Shown here piece after piece: positions 33,090-43,672 of a stretch of DNA of 64,000 nt (positions within the stretch are counted from its first letter, which is position 1; every line of letters begins with the position of its first letter). Source of the stretch: Amborella trichopoda (taxonomy: Eukaryota; Streptophyta; Magnoliopsida; Amborellales; Amborellaceae); the NCBI RefSeq assembly GCF_000471905.2, contig NW_006499776.1, positions 317,166-381,165 on the forward strand, written 5' to 3'. A model generated the notes under the pieces. That model had not been told where the DNA came from. It saw nothing but the letters and a program-made list of their open reading frames with translations, and did no database searches. A program made the translations under genes and the position numbers.

Positions 33090-34720
33090 TTGCGTGGTCT
33101 CCCAAATCAACATAGATGCTATGGTGGCCCATAGCCTCATGAACAAGGTCCCAGGTATGCAGGAGACGCCACTCTACCAAAAGTCGTATCCTTCGTACAT
33201 TGGCCAGGTACCGTTTCCCCCGAACTACGAAAAAGGGAAACTCCCCCTGTTCGATGGGACCATGTCTCCTCACCAGCATACGGCCCACTTCTAAGCGGCC
33301 TACTAGGATACGACAACTGATAGATGTCTCCTCCTCCACCAGTTCGTCGAGACTCTCAAAGGACTGGCCTTCCCATGGTGTGCTCGATTGCCGCAGAACT
33401 CGGTGAACACTTGACAAGAAATGGAGCATTTGTTCTACCAACGCTTCTACAAAGTCCGAAGGAAAATAGAGACCATTGAGCTCCTCACCTTGATGTAAGA
33501 CCCTGGTGAGCCGGTTGACAAGTTCATCACTCGATGGAGAGAGTTGGCGACCTTTCATGCCACCCCCATGACCGAGAAGGAAGCAGTCCAGACCTGCATA
33601 CGAAACATGCTTCCCGGGATCACTCGAGGCATCCGATCCACCCTCCATGTCAGAGCTTATCTATAAGGCAGTTCATATCGAGGGATTGTTCAAGCACCAT
33701 GGCAGTCCTCATTAGCAATCCTCCAGCTCAAACTCTCGCTCTAACAGTCGAGGCAAATAAAAGGCAATGATCAGTGTGGCCGTTACCATGACTGACACCT
33801 AAGGCACGACTCCCCAAACTCTTGACCTCTCTAAAGCAAGGACGCCTTAGATCAGGGGCAAGCAGCAGTCCTACAACGTAGTCACGCCTCCTAAAAACAG
33901 TAAGCCGAATGACTACTGGACCCAGCACCAGAATAAGGTTTACCCTTTTGACATGGAGTGGACCCCTGCACTTCTCCAATTGCTGTTAGAACAGAACATG
34001 ATCTAGCTGCCAGAGGTCACCACTGTAGAGTCGTCGAGGCAGGGGTCGAATGAGAAGTATTGCGCCTATCACAGTAGAGTAGCCCACCCCACACACAACT
34101 GCTACAAGCTCAACGACACTATCGAGGTCCTTATCAACAAAGCCCAGGTAAAGCTCGAAGAGTTGAAAAGGACATTTAGGGCAGCTGAGGCATCTCACGT
34201 AGTCACGATCCAAGAGGACAATGAGGCACCCTCTATTCTTCTTGCATTTTTCTTTATAATGCTCGAAGAAGGAATTGCCACCCCAAAGCTGACAAGGTCG
34301 CCCAAGTTCCTACCTCCAGGAATCGAGAACCTTTGGTGCGCGTACCAATGAATACGAGGTCATGACATGAACGAGTGCATTGGCTTCTATAAACTCTTGG
34401 TAGAAAAGATGCAGCAGTGTCAAGAAGTTTAGCACGACTTGGCAAGACACCCTCATGTCGCTCTTCCGCGTGTGAAAGAAGGCCCACTGACGCATGCCCA
34501 GCAAGATCCTGTGCAAGTCCTCTTTGAGGCAATGCTCCAGTAGGGTCTCGTCACCCCCAATTTAGCTAGATAGCCTAAGCAACTTGCCTGGGGCACGAAA
34601 ACTCTGGTGCTCCTATCACCAAGTGTGGGGTCACGAACTCAAGGACTGCACTGGGTTCGAGGCCACAGTGGCAGAGAAAGTTCAGCAAGGCCAAATCGTC
34701 TGTGTGGTTCTCTCAGGCCA
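33090..34720 (+). pseudogene. gag: Gag of element C: capsid and three zinc-knuckle modules (broken)
   Basis: The capsid (33094-33650) has SYPSYIGQVPFPPNYEKG, LPLFDGTMSPHQH, RLPQNSVNT, MEHLFYQRFYKV, DKFITRWREL. Knuckles of the C-x2-H-x4-H-x4-C type follow: CAYHSRVAHPTHNC (about 34060-34101), a damaged CAYQ..HDMNEC (about 34339-34380) and CSYHQVWGHELKDC (about 34608-34650). The last two lie in tandemly duplicated blocks, each preceded by an ML(E/Q)xG.xTPxL(T/A)R stretch, so this Gag has one knuckle more than element A's. Stops at 33292 (TAA), 33304 (TAG) and others replace Gln codons of sister copies. Confidence 0.85.
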
Positions 34721-35114
34721 CATCCAAGCCCTCGCTCCTGTTCAAGAGGAAGCCCCGCTATAAGCCCCTCATGAGCATGCACTGGACCTTTCAGAGCCCT
34801 TGACCTCTCAGCCCTGGGAAGTCTACCATGGGCGAAGTAGGCTCAAATCCATGAAACGTGAGGAAGTCTACCAAGCTAGGGCCACTCACCAGCCTGATAG
34901 GGTGGTCCAAGCACCCCCTCAGGGATCCTAAAGGAGACGGCAAGCACTTAGGTCAGCCCACTGAAGGAATCATCTTCCTCAACTGCTAGTCGAGGAAGAA
35001 TTCCTTAGGCCCCTTCCTTTGTTGTTGACCTTGAGGGACTTCATCCCAAGCGCAGCTCACCTCATCTTATCATCCAATCAAGCAGATGACCCTGAGTTAT
35101 CAATATCTTAGGAG

Positions 35115-36480
35115 TTGGCCAAAATGGGTGACGATGTTAAAAGCACCCCACAATGGTCAAAGCTGGGGCATGACCTTAAATACCCCCTGCAAATGTCCAA
35201 TTCCGGAAACGACGTAAAAAGCTGCCCAAAACATTCTAACTCTTCTTCTCCTTACCTCTCCTCTATTTTCTCCACAAGTGCAGCTCGATCATGTTCAGAT
35301 TTCGAAACTCTAAACAAAGAGTTCGAAGGCACCAACCTCACCATGAGGCAGCAAGAATGCCGTGTAGAAATACTGACCCAAACGGCATGATTCTCTACAG
35401 CCGCTAATGTCCTGTCAACCTAAGCAAAGGCCAGGTAATCTTCAGACTCCAATTCCAAAGAGGCCTCCCACATGGTGCAAATCTTGGAAGTACCAACTAT
35501 CACGGGGTAAATGGGTTTAAGATCGGGAAAGAAGCTACAGGGCACACCTCAAAAGCTCATTGTTCTCAAACTTTTTGATCCTTTATTTTCCCCTAAAACT
35601 AAACCTAAAACTCTACGTCCTAGTACAGATTCCTATTACTACCCCATCAAGCCAAATCATATTGGCTGAACAAAGTCAATCAGTGTCACAAATTAAAACT
35701 CAACCAAAGCCTGTTCTTAATCCTACCCTACCACCTACACCAGTGGCTGGATCAAGAACACAGAAGGCCAATGAGGATAAAGTGAAGCACGATGAAATTG
35801 GGCACTTGAGAAAGCTTCTAGCCCTTCTAAGTACCTATGATGCCCTCCAACTATCAAGAGACAACCGTATGACTCTGGTGCAAGCTCTTTGTAACATAGA
35901 GGTGTACAAGACTGAGGTGGAACTTATTGAGGTTGACCCAGACATTCTAAGTGGGTTCTTAACAAGCTCCTTTTCCGAAGATGACTTTCAGTTGGGAGGC
36001 AAATTCCACAATCGCCCCCTCTTTGTGAATGGTGAACTACACGCTACCCTCTCAATCGGATCATGCTAGACGGAGGGTCAGCAGTTAACCTTATCCCAAG
36101 ACAGATTGTCACCCAATTGGGATTAGGGTTTGACGACCTCACTCCTACCCACATCACTGTGCAAGGGTTCAACCAGTCGGGGGAAAAGCCAGCTAGCACA
36201 GTGCACCTTCGCCTCAAGATCGGTGATCTCAATGATTACGCTTAATTCCACATAATTGACACTGATACCTCTTACAAAGTCTTGCTTGATCGACCTTGGC
36301 TTCACGATCAGGGGGTGGTTCCTTCCACGCTCCACTAATGTTCCAAGTATAGCCGAGATGGAAGACAACACATAGTCTCTGTTGACAAAAGACTGCTTCT
36401 CGTAGCTAAAACTCACTACATGAATGCCAAGTACTATTTCACAGACCTTCTAGCACCAGAAAAGAGACTGGACGTTCGTC
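35115..36480 (+). pseudogene. Linker and aspartic protease of element C (broken)
   Basis: A Ser-rich linker (35115-35390) precedes KVKHDEIGHLRKLLALLSTY and DPDILSGFLTSSFSEDDFQL. The protease has MLDGGSAVNLIPRQIVTQLG (active-site DGGS), THITVQGFNQSGEKP, then [24 protein letters not shown] at 36243 stands where element A has CAG. The product would be a retropepsin that cleaves Gag. Confidence 0.85.
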
Positions 36481-37315
36481 TCATGACAACGCTGAGGATC
36501 TAGGGCAAATGATCACGGATATGTTCAAAGAAGAGAAAAGACAAGGCAAGATCCTCCCTTTGACCCCCATTCACCCAAGTATACCTTGCCACCTCTCCAA
36601 GGTCATGGTATCCTCTCCCTAAGATGAAGCTTCTCCCTCTACTTCCAATTTGCCAGAACAAAGCAACAAGACATAAGTAGCCCCTGGGCCTGAGGAAGCC
36701 CCAGAGGTACACCTTCAGCACCAAGGGTCACCTATACATCAGACCAGCAAACAGTTTTTAATGTCCCCATCACTCTTCTAGAGGTAGAACTAGAGCACCA
36801 ACTGCCACGAAAGGTGCTCCAAATTCCGTCCTGCTTGAACAAAGAGATCATCGGCAGCCAAAGGAAGGTCTTACACTTCTCCGGGGTTGTCGAGGAAGTA
36901 CAGGCTGACAAGAGTCAACCCTTTCGCTCTTAGGGACAAGACCCCATGGTGGAGCTGAGAAGCGCAGTGTGTAACCTCCAGAATAAGCTAAAGGCTATGC
37001 GTGTCGCTTCAAAGCACTTAAAGGAGTTTGTCCCTGAGATTGACTTATGATGAGCTCAAGACCAATGCACCTCGAATCGAAGCAAAATAATCCCCAGACT
37101 AGAGAATTTACAGTGAGAAGGCTCATCGAATCACGAGAACCATGAATTATGTGCCCCTCTCCAATCAAACACTTAGGGGTGAGGAAACCACAGATCCCCC
37201 ATTCGAGGTCATTGAAACCACAACAGCTTGTCACAAAACGAAGCAAGGAATAGGCTATTCTCTCTCGTCTCAAACCATGAAAGGGAGGAAGCAATGAAAT
37301 AGAAAGAAAAGTCAA
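36481..37315 (+). pseudogene. C-terminal tail after protease, no reverse transcriptase (element C)
   Basis: It aligns with the element A tail: MFKEEKRQGKILPLTPIHPS and ELRSAVCNLQNKLKAMRVAS (about 36955-37015). Acidic, then coiled-coil-like, with stops. There is no RT, RNase H or integrase between here and the antisense gene. Confidence 0.6.
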
Positions 37316-37319
37316 AATA

Positions 37320-37390
37320 ATCGTTTCATTCACAAATCAAGAGGATGTTACAAGCTGCCTTCCTTTACAATGGAATGAAACGAAAAAGAA
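37320..37390 (-). terminator. 3' end region of the antisense PMD gene (element C)
   Basis: On minus, CAGCTTGTAACATCCTCTTG then ATTTGTGAATGAAACG matches the other antisense ends. The sense tail ends within a few tens of bases, so the two transcripts would converge here. Confidence 0.5.
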
Positions 37391-39396
37391 AAAGAGAAAG
37401 AAGGCATCATCAAAATCGATCAATTGCTTCATTGATCTTTCCCTTGTACAATGCAGTCGATGTTTTCGCCCTTTCAATCTCGTTCTTCAGCTCTGCTACC
37501 AGCCGCGCCTCTTGCCCCATTAGGGTGGTCGCTTCTCCCAATAATGCTGGAGGGCCAAAGCATTATCAGAAAGCACTTTATCCTTCACTTCCCAATCCGT
37601 AGTCTCTTTCTCCAGCTTGTCAATCCTCTGCGTTAGCTCTAATATCTGTGCACTTAGAGCCATCACCTTGTGACGATGGGCGATGGCCTCCTTAGCAAGG
37701 CTTGATCTCTACGATTCCACAGCATCCACCTACTGCGATTGAGTGTTTACTAATTCACGGTAGTGCAGAAGAGAAGACTCCAAAGGGGTAACTAGAAGAT
37801 TTCCAGCCACTGCGCAGTTGCTTCTTCTCGCAGGGCATTCACCCTTCATCCCTCTAGCTCATTGACAACTCTATCAGAATAAGGAAGGACTTTGGGCACA
37901 TTCCCTAAGGCAATCTCCCTCAACCGTTGGATCGTCGCTCCAAGCTCTTCAAAAAGACAGCTCCTTCAGTTGCTCGAGGTCTGTCTGAAGCATCATAAAA
38001 ATGACACCTGACAACCTGATGAGAGAAGGCCTGGGCAATGCAGCAAGAGCAACCATAGCAGAAGGATCCCCAGCTACAGCCAAGGTCTCAGGTTCCTCAG
38101 GAGCAACCTCAAGCTGCTCTAGTACCTCGGTAATGGCTTTCTCACTCTGGCCCTTGGACATGACCACTCCGGGCTCAATCCCTTCACACCCAGGCACCAT
38201 CGCCTCGTCCTCTGTAGGCACTGCAACCACAGCTAGGGCAAGGCTGGCCTCCTCGTCTGGAGCCTTAACCTCAGTCTCGAGTGGCACCTTGGTAGTCTCC
38301 TCGCCCGGGGCAGCGACCTCTCCCCGTGTCCCCTCCTCTAGAGCCATCTCCACCACGGGAGGTTCGACACCCTCTCCCTCTCCTTTTTCACCGTAGTCTG
38401 CCATGACGATCATTTCATCAATGGGCTCTCCCATGGTGCCTGCCTTCTCTGCAGTCACGAGTGCCGCCCCAGGGCCAACAGCCTTGATCCCTCTGAATGT
38501 CTTGCTTCTCCAACATATCTATCGCTCGAGGTAGCCGTCTCCTGTTGCTCGGATGGTTCCTCTTTAGCTCTTGGGGGTTCTTCCTCTTCTATTATCACGA
38601 CCTCTATCGAGGTTTCCCTTCTTTTAGTAGGCATGACGACTGTTAGAAGTCCAGAGGCCCTCGTTGCCTCTGCTACCTCATCGAGACCAGCCTCTTCAGC
38701 CCCGTTCACTTCCATCGGGACTGGGCCCTCCCCTTCAGCCACAGTCGAGGCAACAAGCTCTGAGGCACTAACTTGAACCTTTGAAGAGCTCAGAGAAAGC
38801 TCAGGAGAAAGGTAAGGCAAGGCCACAAGAGCAGAAGGTGATGGGGAAACGGTCTGAGATAGACAATCCTCCGAGGTAGTCGAGGGAAAGGAGCAGTCTC
38901 CTGGCTCGCGAACCATTGGGACCTTTCCTCCTTTGCACCTGGAAGCCTTGGTTGCCTTCTGGGCTTGGGAACGAAGAGTCACTGGGGCAGTCCTCTTTTT
39001 CTCCTTTCCTTTCGCCAGCTCAGGTGAAGCAGTCTGCATTTTTTTCTTCACCTGCTCAGGCGCAGCAGCCTGCTTTTTCTTTTTCGCTATCGGATTGGAC
39101 ACAACAACCTGCTTTTTCTTCTTTCCTTTCACGGGCTCGGGTGCAGCATCCCGCTTTCTCTTCTTCCCTTTTGTCTGCTCAGCCGCAACAGTTTTTGAAG
39201 TCCCGGACTTGAAAGAACTAGCGGCCAATTTGCTATAAGGGCTGCTCCCTATCAGCTCATTTAAGTCCTTGATTGGACGCCCTTCATACCTTGGGACTGT
39301 ATGGCCTTCCTTCCATTTGAAGATCTCAGAGAGGTGATAAAAAATGCTTTTTATCTTCTTCTGCAAACTAAGAAATCGTAGAAAAGACTTGTCCAT
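37391..39396 (-). pseudogene. Antisense gene of element C, C-terminal part: basic repeats, acidic region, coiled coil
   Basis: Read from 39396 downward, a segment IFYHLSEIFKWKEGHTVPRY continues the PMD protein. Then five Lys-rich units of about 13 residues follow (KGKKRKRDAAPEPVKGKKKK; AKKKKQAAAPEQVKKK; AKGKEKKRTAP; 39200-38990). Next are a Ser/Pro linker, an acidic stretch (VVIIEEEEPPRAKEEPSEQQ), a long Glu/Ala/Val-rich region (38458-37949) and a short helical end (LEQLKELSF..). The basic repeats look like nuclear-localisation or nucleic-acid-binding sequence. The 313-residue frame is the longest in the window and has no internal stop. It meets 38458-37949 by a frameshift. Function unknown. 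Confidence 0.7.
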
Positions 39397-39479
39397 GGTA
39401 AGTCGGCGAGGCCGCCTGAGTATGCGCCAGTCATAAGGAAAGCCCAGGGTAAAGATTTATCCTAGGGGAGGGGTCTTAG

Positions 39480-41195
39480 CTAATTTTCACTGTCGGGTGT
39501 CTTGGCTCCAGCAGCCATCCTCCCTTTTTCAGGGGTGGTCCGTGTCCCAGTACCCCTTGTTCATGATTCTCCACTAATGATCATGGGATTTGGTTGCTCG
39601 TGCCGTTCTGCCAAAATGGGGCAGCCCATACTTGTTGGCCCAGGTGGCCTCCAGGCATGTGGCCCATACAGTGCGAATGTACCTCAGGTGCCAAGTCTCC
39701 TGGTGGGTTCCCAATTCATCCTTCTTCCAGCGGTCTGCCCTGCTATGCCGCTTCTCAAAGAGAACAAAGTATGGGCACCCCTGATCTAGCCCATGCTGCC
39801 AGGCGAACTGGTGAGGAAAGTAGCCGTCAAGCTTCGCACCATGGACAGTGCGAAAGGCGAGAATGCCACCTCTGACACTTAGCATATACATCAATTCTTT
39901 CGAGCTAGTGAAGTCACCATCCAGGTGATGGCACAACTCATTGACGTACATGCGGTCCATGAGGCTTCCAACTGAAAATGCCACCTAGGTCATATGGAGG
40001 TGGTTGTTGAAAAACAAGCTGCGCGCATGGCCTGGGGGATGGAAAATTGCCTTCTGCCCAGCAATCTTCTGCAAAAATGGACACATGCTGCCTCCATCTC
40101 CTTAGTTCTAAGGTATGTGTCTCGAAAGTAAGCTCCAAGCCAGCCGTACATGTAATGAACCAAAAAAGGGGTCTTGAAATCCCCCTGGAAAGCCTCACAC
40201 TCTACTGTGCCATTTTTTCCCTCTTCATCCCCCTGGTATGGTCTTCCCCTAGAAATGGCACCCAGGCAATAATAAATGTTGCACAGCACAGGCTGTGCGA
40301 GTGCATATTCCCTTCCCCGAGCCCCGTCACAGGCCACGTAAAAGGTGTCGGGACGAATGACTTCAGACCATCCTGGTAGGGCAAATTTGCATAAGAAAAG
40401 TGTCGAGTAAGCCACCAAGAAGACATGTCCATTCTTCTTCCACAGCTCGAAAACTGGTGGGGTTTCGTTCCCCTCTTTTCTCGACGATGGACCAGCTTCA
40501 TCTGTATAGTTGCCATAAAAGAACGCTACCCACTTGGCGAAGGTAACCCGCCCCTTCTTGGGCTCAGCATAGAGTGTTGGTAGATCTCGAACAACTCACG
40601 AAGCCCAGCAGGCAGGGCTTCTTCGCCCACATTTTCCCCCTTCGAAAATGACTGAATTTGGGGGAATAAACTCGTCATACATGGCATTGAGGAGCGGCAG
40701 CCCTCCGACAAAGTGTAGGTCCATCAGCGAAATCCCTGCCTCTTCGGGACATAGCAGCTATGTGTTGCTAACATGGCTCCAAGTCTCCAACAACAATTTG
40801 AACGTGTTTGAACACCAGTCGTAGTAGCCCAGCGAGCACTGGAGGGCAGCTGGCAAAGACGCCATTCTCAAAATATCCTTGAAGGCCTGCAACAATTTTA
40901 GGGTCCAGGAGGAATAGCCTTTTAGGTACTAGTGCTCCCCTTACACCCGCAGACCGGAAGAGGACCATTACATGCCCAGGGTTTCCACCATTCGCTTACT
41001 TAGGATGGGCAAGTTCACGTTAGAGGCTACGTTTCGGTGTAGGCAATGCAAAAGGCCTACACCTTCCTTTATGATCATGACTCCATCATTATCTTCCCTC
41101 ATCACCAACTGAACTGGGGCACTCACAGAGGTGACGCTCAGAGGCCACCTAGGTTCACATAAGGCTTTGGTGAGCCATATTGGTTCACCTATCAC
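39480..41195 (-). pseudogene. Plant mobile domain (PMD) part of the antisense gene (element C)
   Basis: Order from 41195 down: WLTKALCEPRWPLSVTSVSA; LPAALQCSLGYYDWCSNTFK; LLLETWSHVSN; EAGISLMDLHFVGGLPLLNA; VAYSTLFLCKFALPG; TFYVACDGARGREYALAQPV; LCNIYYCLGAISRGRPY; LKELMYMLSVRGG-like block SKELMYMLSVRGGILAFRT. This matches the + strand gene at 24411-26290 along its whole length and the PF10536 family. At least three frame changes (near 40970, 40520 and 39985) and a TGG to TAG stop near 40760 disable it. It lies opposite to gag-protease and ends toward it. PMD genes in transposons are cargo of unknown role; the host relatives act in the nucleus. Confidence 0.8.
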
Positions 41196-41229
41196 CCAGC
41201 TCTCACCGGTGAAAGCATTAGTGCCAAGC

Positions 41230-41589
41230 TCCCCTTCTCGTGGGAGGTTCTTCCCGTCTGAAATGGCCCCCGCCCATCATCCCCAGTAAAGTTAGGGTTA
41301 CTCTTACTTCCCCAATCCCCAATGGGTCAACTTCACACTAAGCTACCTTACCCCTGGGGAGTCGGGTTACCTATTATAGAGACTCATCTTTCACCCTGAG
41401 AGTACGCTTACCCCCTTTAAAACCATAACAAGGTTCACTTCTACTGGTCATCCGTCATCAGGACACCATTTCCATCTGAGCCCTTAGTTTGTGAATAGGC
41501 TTAGCCATTATCTCAGGGAGTTGGATTACCAGCCACATACCTATTCCCTATGAAGCTCCACCTACATGGCGACCTACACAATGTTCTAG
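41230..41589. other. 3' internal spacer of element C, no gene
   Basis: Loose repeats of CCCCAGTAAAGTTAGGGTTA-like sequence, shared with 61440-61800 (+) and, reversed, with 22346-22879. The right part leads into the CATGAC array. Confidence 0.6.
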
Positions 41590-42310
41590 ATGCACAACCT
41601 TAAACTCCATGATGCAAACTTTATGACCTTAAACTGTAGCTACAGTCCATTCTATATGACCCTAAACTGCTCAGCCTCGGTCCATACTGCATGAACGTAA
41701 ACTGCTCAGCCCCAGTCCATACTGCATGACTCTAAAGGGGTCAACCTTGGTCTAGATGTACGACCCTAAACTCCATAGTCCAAACTATATTACCTTAAAC
41801 TGTAACAGCGGTCCATACTGCATGACCCTAAAACTGCTCAGCTTGGGTCCATACTACATGACCCTAAACTACTCAGCCGCGGTCCATACTGCATGACCCT
41901 AAACTGCTCAGCCCCGGTCCATATTACATGACCCTAAACTGTTCAGCACCATGGTACGAACTATATGACCTTAAACTATAGTGGAGGTCTATTTGCACGA
42001 CCTTAAACTACATGGTCCTAGTTGTATGACTTTAAACTGCATAACCATGGTCCAGCTATATGATCTGAAACCATATTGCATGTCCTAACCACATGACAGT
42101 AAAAGGCTCAGCACCATGGTTGGAACTATATGACCTTAAACTGTAGCAGAGGTCTAGTTGCACAACCTTAAACTGCATGGTCCTAGTTGTATGACTTTAA
42201 ACTGCATAACCACAGTCTAGCTGTATGACCTTAAACCATAGTACTTGTCCTGCTGGTATGACGATAAATTGTTTCGCTCAGGTCACGAAGGCATGACCAT
42301 AAACTTGCCC
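41590..42310 (+). repeat. CATGACcctaaactg array (element C)
   Basis: About 18-20 units, spacing near 35 bp in the regular part (CATGAC at 41821, 41857, 41892, 41927), consensus close to GCATGACCCTAAACTGCTCA plus GCCCCGGTCCATACT. A few more units follow at 42595-42690. Confidence 0.9.
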
Positions 42311-42594
42311 CCACATACGTGCACACACTTTTTCGTGCACGCCTTCCCAGTGAGTTCATTCCTTTCATCATCCTACATCATTCCTCGGTGAGTCTCACCC
42401 ATGCTAACCAATTGGTGAACCATCCCACCATCCATACTCATCGTAAGTTAGTGGGTGACCATCATCCACTCACATTTCATACATCGTCCATCTCTCATAG
42501 GTAGCCTCGAGCTATCTCCCCAAGTGAGCCAAACCACTACCATACTCACTCCATGGCCTTCATTGGCTACCATCCATCATCATTACGGTCCAGT
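42311..42594 (+). other. Conserved spacer module inside the CATGAC array (element C)
   Basis: It begins around TTCATTCCTTTCATCATCCT and is well conserved at 62440-62700 (+) and 21500-21790 (-). In C and E the same frame is open (VSLTHANQLVNHPTIHT against VSLTCAHKMANHPAIHT), but in B it is interrupted. I treat it as a conserved non-coding block rather than a gene. Confidence 0.55.
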
Positions 42595-42734
42595 TGTATG
42601 ACCTTAAATCATAGTGCAAGTCCAAGTCGCATGACGTTAAACTATTTTGCACAGGTCCTGGAGGAATGACCTTAAACATGCCCTCACAAAAAAATATATG
42701 ATAGGAATGATGTGTACTTGAACAAGGGAACACT

Positions 42735-42850
42735 ATGAGTAAAAATGATGGACGGGCATGGTCATGAAACCATGAGTAAAAGAGTTCTGTGAATAAAAAT
42801 TGGGGACGGTGAAACCCGAAAGGGCATCGTGAGTAAAAATGGAAAAAAAG
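42735..42850 (+). repeat. GAGTAAAA module (element C)
   Basis: ATGAGTAAAAATGATGGACG, CATGGTCATGAAACCATGAG (a near-palindrome) and GTGAATAAAAATTGGGGACG follow one another. Same module as in B, D and E. Confidence 0.8.
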
Positions 42851-43394
42851 GGTGAACATGGGCGAAACGTCATTGGTAAAAGAGCCCCAAATAAAAAGAA
42901 GTTGGTGAAAAATATCTCCACAGCATCGCTTCCGAAGTTCAAGCGAAAATCAGCAATGGACGCTTAGACTAATAAACAGGTTGATGCAGCACTCGTCTCA
43001 ACAGTCAGCTTCGACCCTCACTCTAAGGAACAAAATCCCTAGTGGCATAAAACCAGGGATCAAAAAATATGAGCTTCAAGGAAAAGATTCTGATAGTTTG
43101 AGTCTAGTTGCAAAAAGGACTTGAAAGACAAATGACTTGCCAAGACGGCAAGACAAGTCTCATGAGGAAGAGCATTATTCTCATGAGATCACAAAACACA
43201 CTCTACAAACAAACACTACAAACGTAAGAAACTGAAAAAGCAAGAGGAGAACCTGCCAGAGACTTCAGCTCGTCTAACCGACAAGCCCACACCTTCGGGA
43301 CCGGCTAACACTACTCCCGACTGGACTCGATAGTCGAGACCCAAAGTCGTACTCTTCATGTCAAAAGTAAACCTGGTGTAGCAACAAACAGCTC
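42851..43394 (+). other. 3' internal region of element C before the gap, no gene
   Basis: It shares its first half (to about 43160, CCAAGACGGCAAGACAAGTC) with 63060-63320. After that it differs from element E, which has a 213-bp duplication at this place. Confidence 0.55.
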
Positions 43395-43414
43395 NNNNNN
43401 NNNNNNNNNNNNNN
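43395..43414. other. Assembly gap (20 N)
   Basis: A run of exactly 20 N, a fixed-size placeholder; the true length is unknown. In element E the corresponding interval carries a tandem duplication, so a collapsed repeat is likely. Confidence 1.
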
Positions 43415-43672
43415 GGCCTGATTCTGACTGATGAGGTTCGTACAAAATCCTCAGATTCAGAATCACAAACAGTCCAAACAAGGGTGAAGACTTCGACAAG
43501 ATCCCTTAAAAAAAAGGTCTCTTCTCCCGCTAAATTCTCCACGGATGGACCCGCGAACAATGCATCCCTACGTCTGAGCAGCCTAGTTACACCATTACGT
43601 GAATCTCCTCGACATTCACGTGGTCATGTGGCTAGGAGGGAAAAATGTATAAGCCGAAGGAAAATTTCTAAA
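43415..43672 (+). mobile_element. Element C, pre-LTR segment with possible polypurine tract
   Basis: It matches 63830-64000 and, reversed, 20400-20590. GAAGGAAAA at 43656-43664 lies 9 bp before the LTR start and is also present in element B, so it is the best polypurine-tract candidate, though short. Confidence 0.55.

Noticed and set aside
42319..42504. Frame conserved between elements C and E (PFIILHHS..VSLT)
   Set aside because: Nucleotide conservation extends beyond the frame and the B copy is interrupted, so conservation is more likely at DNA or RNA level.
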